Shown: positions 8,810 to 18,660, numbered from the stretch's first letter. The stretch is 64,000 bases of DNA from JAICMB01 sp035295125 (GCA_035295125.1 DATGJP010000115.1:129439-193438), one strand, 5' to 3'. The notes: generated by a model not told the origin, from the letters alone. Numbers and translations: made by a program.

Positions 8810-10918
8810 TTATTCCAAAGTGAACGACACGCTCTGGCTCGCGTGACGAGTGCCCTGCTCCAGAATCAGCGTCAGCGTGTACCAGCCCGGATCGAGCGCC
8901 GTGGTGCCGAGCTGTGCGATATAGGGTATGAATCCCTGGCTTGTGCCCTCGCCCAGCGGCATCGGCACGGTCGCGATCAGGCCCCCAGCCCGCCTCACCT
9001 CGGCTTTCAAGCTGGGTTTTTCAGACGAAGAGCGATCCAGATACACATGGAGAAATAGCGCTACCGTCGGCTGCGCCGCCTTCGAAACGCGTCCTGAAAG
9101 ATTCGGCACGACGCGGCCTTCGGCGCAGCGCAACGGGTCGGACCGATCGGTATCCTCATCGCCGGAGAACGGATTCATCTTGCGAACCAGCACGATGTCG
9201 CTCAACGACAGGCCGGTCGGTGGTGCAAGGACGACAACGTCCTGGTGTCTGGAACCAACTTTGCCGCTCTGTTGGTCCATCATGACCGTCTCGAGGACGT
9301 ATTGTCCCGGCGCCACGGTGAAGTAGCGTTTCACCACGGCAACATCACGTTTCGCTTGATCCATATCCTGGGCAGGCCCCTGACGGCTGACGTCTTCGTT
9401 AAATTTCTCAACCACGGCGCCGGTCTTGTCCTTCAGCAGGGCGACAACAGCGAGCCGGGCTACATACGACTTCGTGGCGTCGTCGGTCCGGAACTCAACT
9501 TCGTTCAGCGGCGCTTCCATTACTACGGCATTCATCGCGCCGCTCCCGGCATCGCCATAACGCAGCAACCCGGAACGGAATTTGAGGTCCTCCGGCAATT
9601 TCGGCGCCTCGAACGTCTTGAGCAGGCGCGATTCGAGGGCAGCCTCCAATGGTCGAACTGCGCGTAGCGGCACATAATATCCCGCGCGGACACTAACGGC
9701 GATACCGGGCCGCTGTGACTTAATCGAAGCCGGACGGAAACGGCCTTCCTCGGCCTGGGAGGGCGGAATGTAGGAAGCAACGTAATACGACGTGAGGTCG
9801 TCGACAATCAATCGTGTGCTCTTGCGCGCATTTCCGGCCACCTCATGTCCGCCGCCTGTCCGGAAACAAATTGCTTCGAGCGGAGCCTTCTGCAGACCAA
9901 GGTCATTCTGCTCGAAGCGGCTGCTTTGCTCGCCGACTATCGTCCCCAGGAGAGCGCCTCCGGTTCTCGAACCGGCGTCAGGAACTTGCGGTCCAGCCCC
10001 GGCGGAAATGCCGGTATTGCCGGCGGCGCTCTGCCGGGCAATCGCCGCAGTTGCCTGGAGCTCGTTGGCGGTCTGGGTATCGACCACGTGCGCGTCCAAC
10101 GAGTAAATGCTGACGCGCGACCGATTCGCCAGCTCGACGATCGAGCGAAGGCTCTCCGGCGCGCTTAAGTTCCAGTCCAGACCCTGCGAGAAATACACCA
10201 GCGCTTTCCGCCCCGGCGCCTTCTGCTTCGCCCGGCACACCGCGGACAGCCCGGCTATCGAAGGCGTGATATGTGGATCGCTCGCCGCTGTTTGTGAATC
10301 CAGCAGCATGGCATATAGCGCCTGCGCCGTCTCTTGCCCCGGTCCGCCTTTCGTTCCGTCAGTCAAGGCTCCCTCGGCTCCTGCGTTTTGCGCGCGGTAC
10401 TCCTCCGGTTTACCCGTAGTGGCAGCAATGATCGCCCTCTTGACGGTTTCCCGATCCGCTACCGGCGCCTGCAACAGGTGCAACCGCGTGTCGACCTTCA
10501 GAACCGTGAAGATAATATCGCTCTCGACGGTCGCTTTCAGGATTTCGAACGCCGCGTCGTGGGCGTTCTTGGCATTCCCGGGTTCAAGCTGGTCAAACAG
10601 CAGGACGACATCCTCGGAATGGCCCGGCGCCGCCGCTCCGGCAACCCGCCGCATTTCGCTCACCTGCACCCGCGCGCCGCCATCGAGGATCTCGATGTCC
10701 TCGGCTTTCAGGTCCGTAATGCGCTCGCCTTTTTTATCACGCGCTACGAAGTCTACCGATACCGTGCTGCCGGCGGATGTCGACGCCGCCGCGGAGGCGC
10801 CCGCGCTTTGCCGGGCCGCCTGGCCCACCACCGCGCGGCAAGCCGGGAACAACGCCAGGCTAAACGCGGCAAGCGTAATGACACCGCCAGCCCGGATTTT
10901 CGAATCCTTGCGAACCAT
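8810..10918 (-). CDS. Secreted VWFA-related domain protein (copy A)
   Basis: 702 aa with a hydrophobic export segment near residues 13-27 (LAAFSLALFPAC; the Cys might be lipidated but the lipobox is poor). It then shows the acidobacterial VWFA-related layout: a short beta-rich lead (VSVDFVARDKKGERITDLKAEDIEILDGG), then a VWA-like Rossmann domain (DVVLLFDQL, KALVYFSQGLDW, VSIYSLDAHV) and a long C-terminal beta region (ISIL-type strands to FTLE). The classical DxSxS metal site is not seen; its place reads FDQLEP. VWA domains bind proteins or matrix; the partner is unknown. It lies 18 nt after its paralogue and is surely co-transcribed with it. Confidence 0.87.
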   Translation of the reverse strand: MVRKDSKIRAGGVITLAAFSLALFPACRAVVGQAARQSAGASAAASTSAGSTVSVDFVARDKKGERITDLKAEDIEILDGGARVQVSEMRRVAGAAAPGHSEDVVLLFDQLEPGNAKNAHDAAFEILKATVESDIIFTVLKVDTRLHLLQAPVADRETVKRAIIAATTGKPEEYRAQNAGAEGALTDGTKGGPGQETAQALYAMLLDSQTAASDPHITPSIAGLSAVCRAKQKAPGRKALVYFSQGLDWNLSAPESLRSIVELANRSRVSIYSLDAHVVDTQTANELQATAAIARQSAAGNTGISAGAGPQVPDAGSRTGGALLGTIVGEQSSRFEQNDLGLQKAPLEAICFRTGGGHEVAGNARKSTRLIVDDLTSYYVASYIPPSQAEEGRFRPASIKSQRPGIAVSVRAGYYVPLRAVRPLEAALESRLLKTFEAPKLPEDLKFRSGLLRYGDAGSGAMNAVVMEAPLNEVEFRTDDATKSYVARLAVVALLKDKTGAVVEKFNEDVSRQGPAQDMDQAKRDVAVVKRYFTVAPGQYVLETVMMDQQSGKVGSRHQDVVVLAPPTGLSLSDIVLVRKMNPFSGDEDTDRSDPLRCAEGRVVPNLSGRVSKAAQPTVALFLHVYLDRSSSEKPSLKAEVRRAGGLIATVPMPLGEGTSQGFIPYIAQLGTTALDPGWYTLTLILEQGTRHASQSVSFTLE

Positions 10919-10936
10919 CGAGTTACCTCCTGCGAT

Positions 10937-13135
10937 CTATTTCGCTATCGTGTACTGGATCTGTCCGCTGGAGGACGCCCTGCCCTGCAAAACGGTGAGC
11001 TTCATCTCGTTGCTCCCCGGACGTCCGGGCGCTTGAATCAGGACAGGGATGCTCCCGCTCGCGTCGGGAGCGGGAAGGTCGGCGGTCTGGTCAGCCAGCA
11101 GACGCCCGTCCAGAAAGAATTGAGCCCGCAAACGCGGGCGAACAGCGTTTCCTGCGTCGGGGTACACCCGGAAGAAAATAGAACTCTGTGCGCCGGGTTC
11201 CAGTTGCGCGAACAGCGACGGAAGGATACGTTTCCCTTCATGCACCAGCGGATCGGCGGGATCCGCGACGCCGGTGACGTTCTCCGACCGGCGCACCAGA
11301 ACAATCGCGCTCAGACCGGGTGCCTCGCGCTTCGACCAATCGTATTGCGACACTGCCGCGCTCGTCCTTCCGCTTTCCCAGTCCACGATCGCGGTCTCCA
11401 GCGTGTACCGGCCCGGCTCCAGAGTCAGGTGCCTGGAGAACTGTAATCGGCCCGCCCCTGACGCGCTCAGCCCGGCGTCGCTAACCATTTCCGGAGCATC
11501 GGCACTGAACTGGCCCACCACCTGGCCGCTCGAGTCTTTGATGAGCGCCAGAAACGAAGGATGGATCCTGTGTTTCCGATCCGGAACGGGTGTCGCGGCA
11601 AGGCTGGACTTCGGCAAATCGAAAACGACTGCAGCCTCCAGACGGCCATCGTTTCGCAGGAAACGTAACGCCTCGGTGCGATAGTCGAAGGCGCGTGGCA
11701 ACGGAGTTGTGTTGAGCGCGCGCAGGCCGGCCAGAACTGGAGCACCAAGCCCGTCGTCCGACTCGGCCGGAACAGCGAAATAACCCGGCCGCGCCTCTAC
11801 TCTGAGGTCGCCTTGATCCAACTTTACGTTGATCCGGTGATAACGGCCGTCGTAGCCGGGAGAAGTGGGACGGAACGTCAATTCATAATGAGTCTCGACA
11901 TCGTCCATCACGCGCTTGAGCATGCGCTGCCCAAAGTCGGTAAGAACGAATCCCCCCGTGCTTTCCGCCAGGTCAACCTGTGCCAGGTGAAGGTTAGCCT
12001 CCGCGGTCGCGTGTTCGGAAACGTCGAATTCCTGGCTGCGGTCCATGAGATCTTTGCCCGACTGCGGGGGCTTGTTCTGCGATTGGCTGAGACCCGAGGC
12101 TCGGCTCTGAGACGCCGTGGCTACGGTGGCGCCCCCCGACGACGCCCTCAGGTCGGCGATATAGAAACTGATGTTCGCCCGGTTAGCTTCCGTGATCATT
12201 TTCTGCCAATAATCTCGCTCCGACGCCGGCCGGTCGATGCCGGGGCTGAACATAATCACGGTCTTGTGAAACGGCATGAACGCTAGCTGAGAGATCAGCC
12301 ATCCGAGAGAGTGCAGTTCCCGAACCGCGACGACCCGCTGGTAATGGATGCCCTGCCTCGCCAAAGGGTTGTTCACGGCGTCGGACGCTTCATCGCCCGT
12401 GGCTGTTGAGGCGTCAACAAACGCGCCGGTGTTCGGACCGAAACCGAGGCCGCCGGTGGATGGCGGTGGAGGCGCCGATCCCGCTTGCACCGGAGGCGGT
12501 GGCGGGTTGAAACTCAGTTCCCGCTCTAATCCAACTGCGGTGAAGATCTGTTGCGCCGAGGCGCTCAACGTCCGAAGCTGGCCGGAAGCCGCGCGCCGGA
12601 TCGCTTCGGTGAGCGCCGCCTGGTTATTCGTATACGCAACCATGGGGTGCACCCCGGCGTCATCCAACGTAAAGACACCGATCCAGGTGTTGGGCCGCTG
12701 TTCATTTCTGAGGAATTCCAGCGCCGCGTCCAGCGCCGGTTTCCGGGTGTCCGGCGTAAGATCCTGAAACACCATGGAAACCATGTTTACGGTGCGCAAC
12801 GGGCTGAAACCGCCCGATGCCCGAGCCGTAACCGCAGCCACGGATGAAGCATTTTGCAATCGCGGCTCCTCGCCTCCGCTGACGAGCCGCATCGACGTGA
12901 TCTCCTGCCGCACCCCGTCATCGAGCAGAGTCACCTCGCCCGGCTGAACCTTGCGCGCCAGCTTGCCGTGTTTATCGTGTACTACAACATCGACAACCAC
13001 TTCGCGGACCGATGTACGAATTGTCGTCGGCTCCTGAGCCCACATGCCGGACGCGCTTAACAACACGCCCGCGAGCAACGCCAGGTGGCGCAGGCCGTTT
13101 CGCCTGCGCATGTCACGTTCAGAGACTTTCGCCAC
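10937..13135 (-). CDS. Secreted VWFA-related domain protein (copy B)
   Basis: 732 aa from ATG 13135, or 724 aa from ATG 13111. The signal peptide is RHLALLAGVLLSASGMWAQ. The mature part mirrors copy A: TIRTSVREVVVDVVVHDKHG and PGEVTLLDDGVRQEI, then a VWA fold with VSMVFQDLTPDT, KTVIMFSPGID and ISFYIADLRAS, then GFVLTDFGQRMLKRV, YELTFRPTSPGYDGRYH and a beta-rich C-terminus. The metal site is not of DxSxS type. Its ATG 13111 and signal n-region (MRRRNGLRHLA) lie inside a repeated hairpin that also occurs at 7.2 kb. It starts 6 nt after CRTAC1 copy B, so translation coupling is likely. Confidence 0.88.
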   Translation of the reverse strand: MAKVSERDMRRRNGLRHLALLAGVLLSASGMWAQEPTTIRTSVREVVVDVVVHDKHGKLARKVQPGEVTLLDDGVRQEITSMRLVSGGEEPRLQNASSVAAVTARASGGFSPLRTVNMVSMVFQDLTPDTRKPALDAALEFLRNEQRPNTWIGVFTLDDAGVHPMVAYTNNQAALTEAIRRAASGQLRTLSASAQQIFTAVGLERELSFNPPPPPVQAGSAPPPPSTGGLGFGPNTGAFVDASTATGDEASDAVNNPLARQGIHYQRVVAVRELHSLGWLISQLAFMPFHKTVIMFSPGIDRPASERDYWQKMITEANRANISFYIADLRASSGGATVATASQSRASGLSQSQNKPPQSGKDLMDRSQEFDVSEHATAEANLHLAQVDLAESTGGFVLTDFGQRMLKRVMDDVETHYELTFRPTSPGYDGRYHRINVKLDQGDLRVEARPGYFAVPAESDDGLGAPVLAGLRALNTTPLPRAFDYRTEALRFLRNDGRLEAAVVFDLPKSSLAATPVPDRKHRIHPSFLALIKDSSGQVVGQFSADAPEMVSDAGLSASGAGRLQFSRHLTLEPGRYTLETAIVDWESGRTSAAVSQYDWSKREAPGLSAIVLVRRSENVTGVADPADPLVHEGKRILPSLFAQLEPGAQSSIFFRVYPDAGNAVRPRLRAQFFLDGRLLADQTADLPAPDASGSIPVLIQAPGRPGSNEMKLTVLQGRASSSGQIQYTIAK
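13083..13112. repeat. Hairpin repeat, copy 2 (inside the VWA copy B start)
   Basis: GCGCAGGC and GCCTGCGC arms form an 8-bp stem around a 6-nt loop. The 30 bp match the intergenic element at 7215-7244 at 28 positions. On the minus strand it encodes MRRRNGLRH, including one candidate start codon of the VWA gene. Confidence 0.55.
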
Positions 13136-13141
13136 AGGCCG

Positions 13142-14824
13142 CTACCGCCCTTCCGGTTCTTTCACCTTGAGAATGTGATCAGCTTCGACGTCGCGAAGCG
13201 TTTGAGTGGCGCCCGACGGCCATACGATCTCAATCGTGTCGGCTCGCTCGTCGCCGCCCAGTCCGAAGTGGACCGGCCCCAGGCTGGACGATGCATAACA
13301 CACGCTGGAGGTCATGTGATTGTACTGCGCCCCAACCGTCTTAGAAACCACCTTAATCCGTGCGCCCAGACCGTCGCGATTGCTGCGAGTCCCTTCGAGC
13401 GCGATGTCGAGCCAGTGCCCCGCCCCGGCACTCTGGTTCATCCAGATCTCGGCGGGAGACGCGAGCGCAGTCGTCACGACGTCGATCTTTCCATCCCCGT
13501 CCAGGTCGCCAAACGCGCAACCCCGATGCCGTGCTTCTGGCGTTGCTGCGAAACCCGCTTCTTCCGTGTAAGCCGCGAATTTTCCGCTGGGGCCCAGATT
13601 TCGAAAGACCGTGTTGTGCTGGTTTACGCCCTGCCCGGGCTGCGGCAGCGCCCCCACGTGACCTCTCGTCACAAAAAGGTCTTTCCACCCATCGTTGTCG
13701 AAATCGACGATTCCAGGGCCGAAGCCCGCCATGTGAACGCTCAATGCGCGCATGCCGGTTTTCGAAGTCGCCTCCTCAAACTGGCCGCCGCCTTTATTCA
13801 GAAATAGTGGAAAGGTCTGGTTATTGAGGGCGACGAACGCGATGTCCGGCAATCCATCGTTGTTGATATCCCGAAAATCCACGCCCATGCCGGAGATGAA
13901 GCTGCCGTCTTCCGTCAGCGCGACGGACGCGCCAAACGCGACTTCCTCGAACTTCGTCCCGGCGTTTCGAAACAGCGAATTGTAATAGGCGTCGTTGGTA
14001 ACAAACAGATCGGGCCGGCCATCCTGATCGTAGTCGGCTACGCCAACGCCCATGCCTTTCCCCGGGTGAGCACGGAGGCCCCACTCCGCGGACGCCTCGC
14101 GAAAAGTGCCGTCGCCATTATTGAGGTACAACAGGTTCGGCTGCCCTTCGTAGTAGCGCGGATGGCAATAGTCGGCGACATCGTGCAGTTTACACATCGG
14201 CTCGTTGCTGTACTTCCATTGCAGGTAGTTCAGAACGAACAGGTCCAGCAATCCGTCGTTATTGACGTCGACCCACGCACCCGTGACCGCCCACATGGGC
14301 CCAAATTCGGGATCGGGCCCCCGGTTCAAGCCAGCCTTCGCCGTGACGTCGGTGAAAGTTCCGTCGCGATTATTGTGATAGAGAGTATTGCGATAAACTC
14401 CTGCGACAAAAATATCCGGGTAACCGTCGTTGTCATAATCGCCAACTGCCACCCCGATATCGAAACCGGAGCCCGCCACGCCCGCCTTGTCCGTTACGTC
14501 GGTGAAAACTCCATTTCCCTCGTTGCGGAACAGCCGGTTCCGATACTTGGGATTATCTTTCTTCAGCGTGGCGATATTGGCTCCATTGACGAAGAAAATG
14601 TCAGGCCGCCCGTCGCGATTGTAATCGAACACGGCCACGCCGCCGGCCATCGTTTCAGGAGCGTTGCGGGCCGGCGTCTCCGAGCTGTCCAGCTTGAAGT
14701 CTATGGGCTTGTATGCAAAGCGTATCGGGGAAGCGCTATCAGCGCCAATGGAAAGCGTCACGATGACGCCGCCCGCTAAGAAGACAATTGCGAGCCCCCC
14801 TGCACGCCGTATGAAAGGCGTCAT
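13142..14824 (-). CDS. CRTAC1 family FG-GAP/VCBS protein with UnbV/ASPIC C-terminus (copy B)
   Basis: About 560 aa from ATG 14824, which puts FIRRAGGLAIVFLAGGVIVT at the N-terminus as a signal peptide; the frame is open 15 codons further up, but that part reads through a terminator hairpin. The body has repeated calcium-binding propeller loops (DYNRDGRPD, DYDNDGYPD, DVNNDGLLD, DYDQDGRPD, DFDNDGWKD, DLDGDGKID), and the C-terminus carries the UnbV/ASPIC signature (VCYASSSLGPVHFGLG, IEIVWPSG). It is the first gene of a run with two VWA genes and the M20-like gene. The start codon follows the terminator U-tract by only three nt, leaving no room for a normal SD. Confidence 0.9.
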   Translation of the reverse strand: MTPFIRRAGGLAIVFLAGGVIVTLSIGADSASPIRFAYKPIDFKLDSSETPARNAPETMAGGVAVFDYNRDGRPDIFFVNGANIATLKKDNPKYRNRLFRNEGNGVFTDVTDKAGVAGSGFDIGVAVGDYDNDGYPDIFVAGVYRNTLYHNNRDGTFTDVTAKAGLNRGPDPEFGPMWAVTGAWVDVNNDGLLDLFVLNYLQWKYSNEPMCKLHDVADYCHPRYYEGQPNLLYLNNGDGTFREASAEWGLRAHPGKGMGVGVADYDQDGRPDLFVTNDAYYNSLFRNAGTKFEEVAFGASVALTEDGSFISGMGVDFRDINNDGLPDIAFVALNNQTFPLFLNKGGGQFEEATSKTGMRALSVHMAGFGPGIVDFDNDGWKDLFVTRGHVGALPQPGQGVNQHNTVFRNLGPSGKFAAYTEEAGFAATPEARHRGCAFGDLDGDGKIDVVTTALASPAEIWMNQSAGAGHWLDIALEGTRSNRDGLGARIKVVSKTVGAQYNHMTSSVCYASSSLGPVHFGLGGDERADTIEIVWPSGATQTLRDVEADHILKVKEPEGR

Positions 14825-14827
14825 TGC

Positions 14828-14859
14828 AAAAAATGAGGGGTGGACTAGGCCACCCCTCA
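14828..14859 (-). terminator. Intrinsic terminator after the TonB receptor gene
   Basis: Read on the minus strand: a perfect 10-bp stem (TGAGGGGTGG pairing with CCACCCCTCA), 6-nt loop, then six T residues. It begins 29 nt after the receptor stop and ends 3 nt before the CRTAC1 copy B start. It should stop most receptor transcripts; readthrough would feed the CRTAC1-VWA-VWA-M20 run. Confidence 0.85.
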
Positions 14860-14888
14860 ACAGTAGCATTCCACTTCCTACGCGAGCG

Positions 14889-17800
14889 TTAGAAGTAGAA
14901 CTTTAAAGCGAATTGCACTTGCCGGAAGCCAACCACATACAGCGGCTTTCCATCCGTGCAAACGGGACTGCCGTTCTTGCAGACGTTCGTGTTTGTTGCA
15001 CTGTAGGTGCCGTTTGGACCGGCGAAGTTCAGTTGCAGGTCGTTAGTCTGGCCATTGGCGCCAAAAGACGCATTCGAGTGATTCAAGAAGTTGAAAGCAT
15101 TGATGCGGAACTGCACGCTCTTGCTCTCCCCAATCTTGAAGTTCTTGTATAGCGAAAGATCGCTATTGAGATAACCCGGGCCTTTGATATAAGGCCAGAC
15201 CACGTCACCCTGCGTTCCGGGAGCCGGAGTCGTAAAGCAACTCGTATTGAAGTATTGCCCTGACGACAGCCCTTTCCGAGGATCGCAGATAAGCCGGGGT
15301 TCCAGGATTCCCATGTTCGTTCCCAGCCAGCTCGACATGCTCATCCCGTTAAAGTTCGAGTTGCCTCCATTGATCGAGCTGATGTCGCTGGGGAAGACAG
15401 CGTTCAGATTGCCGTTCGTGCTCGGCTGTATCGGCGCGCCGCTTTGCCACTGCGTGACGCCCGACACCTGCCAGCCGTTGACTATGCCCTGGAGTAGCGC
15501 GTTCTGATGGATCGGCTTCGGCAGGTTGACGATGTAGGTCGCATTGAAGATGTGCGTATGGTCGTAGCCGAGAACACCGTAGTTGTTCTTGAGATTGAAC
15601 TGATCTACGATCGTTCCGGCCGAAGGTCCGTTGCCGCTGTATCCGTCGCGGATGCCCAGGAGCTTGCTGAACGTGTAGTTTATGAACAGCAACGCCGGCC
15701 CGGAGGTCTTCTGCCAATTCGCCTGAAGCGAGTTGTACCAGGAATAGCTGCCATGTCCTTCGAGAACAACGTCCTGGTAGTTGACGAGTGGGAAATAGTC
15801 GTTTGCCAGACTCCCCTGGCAGCCGACTCCCAAAACGCAATAGGCTTGCCCGTTCTTCGGATCGGGTTTGAAGAACGAACCTGGGGCAATCGCATTCTGG
15901 TTGAGCAACGCGTTGCCGGCGCCTCCCAGCAGCAGCATGTCATAGCTGTGGTTGCCGACGTACGATGCCTCGAAGAGCGAATGCCAGGGCGCCGCTTGCG
16001 AGATGGTGAAGTTCCAGTCGGCGGTCGTGGGAACCTTGTTGTCCCCCATCTGCATAAGCGTAATTTGTCCGCCGTTCATAGACCCCGCACCTGTTGGAAC
16101 GCCGGTGAGCGAGTTCAGGTTGTAATTCAGGAACGACCCGGAACCATAACTGAACGACCCCGTGCCGGAGTCCGCTTTTCCAGGAGCGTTAACGCCCGAC
16201 TGGTATTTGAAGATCGCGAACCCTCCGCGCAATACGGTCTTGCCATTGCCGAAGACGTCAAACGCGGCACCCACCCTGGGAAGCGGATATGCCCAAGGCG
16301 AAATGTTCCCGGAAGCGGGAATCGCAGAGTTTGTCGAATGGTTCTGAATGCCCGTGTTCGCTGGGCCATTCGGAGTGTTTACATAAGCCGCGGGATTCCA
16401 GACCCAGAATCCAGGGCTGTTCGGGTCGTAATACTGGCCCACATGGTCGAATCGCAAACCAAAATTGACGGTCAGCCGTTTCGATACCTTCCAGGAATCC
16501 TGCGCGTAGCCGGAAACCTGATGGTACTGAATCGTAGCGAGGGGATCCGTGTTGTCCTGGTTATAGGCCTGAATGCGGCCCGTCAACTCGTCGGCGATGA
16601 CGTTATTGGTGGAGTTGCCGCCCCATTGCTCAAATTCATATCGGCCGTTAGTGCCGACATTGAGCCCGGTTTGGAGGTTCTGATTCTGGTCCCAGTAGAA
16701 TCCGAACTTCATCGTGTGGTTGCCCCACACTTTGCTCAGGTTGTCGTAGACAGCCGGGTCCGATTTCGTCGCGCCAAACATGTTTGCGCCTGACGAGTAA
16801 AAATCGGCCTGCGGCATGAACTCCGCCAACCCGTTGCTCCAGCTCAACGTGTTCGGAATCTGCTTCTCGGTCACGCCGAAAAGCCCCTTCGATGGGAACC
16901 CGATCTTCGAGGGATCGGTCGCATCCGGATTGGTAAGCGTGGTGTAGTTCTTATATTGCGCCCACGTCACCACGACTTCGTTCACCAGGGTCGGGGTGAA
17001 TACGTGCGTGAAGTTAGCCATCAGCACTCGGGACGGCGTGCCGGCCGGCATTGCCGAAGGATACGGAACGGCCTGGTTCGGCGCCCACCATGTCGCGATG
17101 GGATGCAGGTCGGTTTCCTTCTGGTAGGTGTAGGATACGGTCAGCTTCGTGTTCTCGGTCGGAGCATAGTCGATTTTTTCGCTCTGCTCCCACCGATTCG
17201 TCGCTGTCAGGAAGCCTTGTCCTGGATTGACGTATTGGTAGTTGTAGCCGTTGTGCGTCGCCGGATCGACATTGGGCGCCGGCAGGAGCTTCAGAAGCGC
17301 CAGGCCTGCGGGGTCGATCTTGTTCTTTGGAATTACGCCGTTCGTAATCCCGAGATCGGAGCATTTGCTCGCGCCATCCGCGCATGGCGAGGTGAGCGCG
17401 GCGGCATAGGCGGCGCTCGATTGCGCCGAGAAAGGAGCTAGCGAGGACGGTGAGAAATCGCCGCCTAGCATTGTTTGCGTCGGCACCACGTAGCTGTTGA
17501 TCTGGCCGACCGGCGCCTGGTTCATGTACTCATAACCAAACCAGAAGAACAGCTTGTTCCGGTTACGGTTGAAGTGAGTAAACGGGAGCAGCACGGGGCC
17601 GCCAATATTGCCGCCCGGATAATAGTAGTGCTCATCCGGCTTGTTCTCGCGCGTCATTCCGAGCTGCTTGTTGATGGCGGTCAACGAATCGAGCGCTCCA
17701 TTGCGGGCATATAGATAACCTTCGCCATGGAACGCTTTCCCACCGCTTTTGCCGAAGGCCTGGAAAATAACCGGGCCCTTAGCAAATTCCGCCCCGTAGC

Positions 17801-18560
17801 TCGACATCAGCACCTTGACCTCGGCGGTCATGTCCTGATTGACGTTGGCAATCTGCGTCCCGACGTTGCCGGGATCCACAAGATTGGCTCCGTCCAGCAT
17901 GAACGACATTGCACCGTTCGGTTGCGTGCCGTTTGCCGAATAAGCTCCGACAGGGCCTACGTTGCTGCTGACAGAATGGTCCGCGAACGCGGATTGATTG
18001 TTCAAGCCGTTGGCAATCGCCATGCCCGGCATGATCTTCAGCAACTCACCGGCGTCGCGTCCGGTCAGAGCAATGTCCGTCACCAACCGCATGTTCAGCG
18101 TAGTGCTGACCTCGGCGGTGTCGACCGGAGCAACGGATTCCGGCGCCGCTTCGATTTCAATCTTCTCAGTTACGGCGCCGACCCTCAGTGCAATGTTGGG
18201 GATTGTGCGAACATCGCCCTGGTTGAGGGCGATCCCCTTGGTTTGCCAGACGCTGAAGCCTTCCGCGGTTACGCTCAGGCTGTAAGATCCTGGTGGAACC
18301 GCCGTGAACGCGAAATATCCTTCGCTGTTGGTGACCCCCCGGCGTGCTTCGCCGGTTGCCTCATTCCTGAGCTCGATTTTCGCATTCGGAACCGCTGCGC
18401 CCGCTTGATCATATGCCGTGCCGCTTAAAGTGCCATTGAACTGTTGGCTGAAGGCGACATTGCTTGACAGCACCGCCGCCAGAAGCACGACAAGAATTAC
18501 GCAAAAAAGATGTTCTGGTTTGCGCACCGCCAGAACACATCCTAGGCCGGATCTGTGCAT
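14889..18560 (-). CDS. TonB-dependent receptor with N-terminal carboxypeptidase regulatory-like domain (Oar-like)
   Basis: 1223 aa. Signal peptide around residues 16-38 (VILVVLLAAVLSSNVAFSQ). Residues about 40-125 are a carboxypeptidase regulatory-like beta-sandwich (LSGTAYDQAGAAVPNAKIEL, NSEGYFAFTAVPPGSYSL). A plug-like region follows (LTGRDAGELLKIMPGM), then a long outer-membrane barrel with many alternating aromatic strands (AFHGEGYLYARNGALDS, KLFFWFGYEYMNQ), ending in VQFALKFYF with the C-terminal aromatic expected for Bam insertion. Such acidobacterial receptors are thought to bind or import large substrates, often glycans or peptides; the substrate here is unknown. AGGAG lies 6 nt before the ATG. 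A strong terminator follows. Confidence 0.93.
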   Translation of the reverse strand: MHRSGLGCVLAVRKPEHLFCVILVVLLAAVLSSNVAFSQQFNGTLSGTAYDQAGAAVPNAKIELRNEATGEARRGVTNSEGYFAFTAVPPGSYSLSVTAEGFSVWQTKGIALNQGDVRTIPNIALRVGAVTEKIEIEAAPESVAPVDTAEVSTTLNMRLVTDIALTGRDAGELLKIMPGMAIANGLNNQSAFADHSVSSNVGPVGAYSANGTQPNGAMSFMLDGANLVDPGNVGTQIANVNQDMTAEVKVLMSSYGAEFAKGPVIFQAFGKSGGKAFHGEGYLYARNGALDSLTAINKQLGMTRENKPDEHYYYPGGNIGGPVLLPFTHFNRNRNKLFFWFGYEYMNQAPVGQINSYVVPTQTMLGGDFSPSSLAPFSAQSSAAYAAALTSPCADGASKCSDLGITNGVIPKNKIDPAGLALLKLLPAPNVDPATHNGYNYQYVNPGQGFLTATNRWEQSEKIDYAPTENTKLTVSYTYQKETDLHPIATWWAPNQAVPYPSAMPAGTPSRVLMANFTHVFTPTLVNEVVVTWAQYKNYTTLTNPDATDPSKIGFPSKGLFGVTEKQIPNTLSWSNGLAEFMPQADFYSSGANMFGATKSDPAVYDNLSKVWGNHTMKFGFYWDQNQNLQTGLNVGTNGRYEFEQWGGNSTNNVIADELTGRIQAYNQDNTDPLATIQYHQVSGYAQDSWKVSKRLTVNFGLRFDHVGQYYDPNSPGFWVWNPAAYVNTPNGPANTGIQNHSTNSAIPASGNISPWAYPLPRVGAAFDVFGNGKTVLRGGFAIFKYQSGVNAPGKADSGTGSFSYGSGSFLNYNLNSLTGVPTGAGSMNGGQITLMQMGDNKVPTTADWNFTISQAAPWHSLFEASYVGNHSYDMLLLGGAGNALLNQNAIAPGSFFKPDPKNGQAYCVLGVGCQGSLANDYFPLVNYQDVVLEGHGSYSWYNSLQANWQKTSGPALLFINYTFSKLLGIRDGYSGNGPSAGTIVDQFNLKNNYGVLGYDHTHIFNATYIVNLPKPIHQNALLQGIVNGWQVSGVTQWQSGAPIQPSTNGNLNAVFPSDISSINGGNSNFNGMSMSSWLGTNMGILEPRLICDPRKGLSSGQYFNTSCFTTPAPGTQGDVVWPYIKGPGYLNSDLSLYKNFKIGESKSVQFRINAFNFLNHSNASFGANGQTNDLQLNFAGPNGTYSATNTNVCKNGSPVCTDGKPLYVVGFRQVQFALKFYF

Positions 18561-18620
18561 TCTTTCTCCTCACAAAGGGAGTGGCACACGAGAGGACAAT
18601 CAGATAGGCATCGACCCCTG

Positions 18621-18635
18621 TGACAGCCGGTGTCA
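18621..18635. promoter_or_regulatory. Possible operator: inverted repeat TGACA-N5-TGTCA
   Basis: The palindrome TGACAGCCGGTGTCA lies 61 nt upstream of the TonB receptor start in the divergent region shared with the MetE-like gene. Its size fits a dimeric regulator site. Only the symmetry supports it. Confidence 0.3.
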
Positions 18636-18660
18636 GAACGACGCGGGCGTCAGATCTCGT

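Noticed and set aside
8810..13135. VWA proteins as metal-dependent integrin-like adhesins with a MIDAS site
   Set aside because: The DxSxS positions read FDQLEP and FQDLTP, so a classical metal site cannot be claimed.
15507..16793. Long plus-strand open frame inside the TonB receptor gene
   Set aside because: The minus-strand protein has continuous receptor features across this span; the antisense frame has none.
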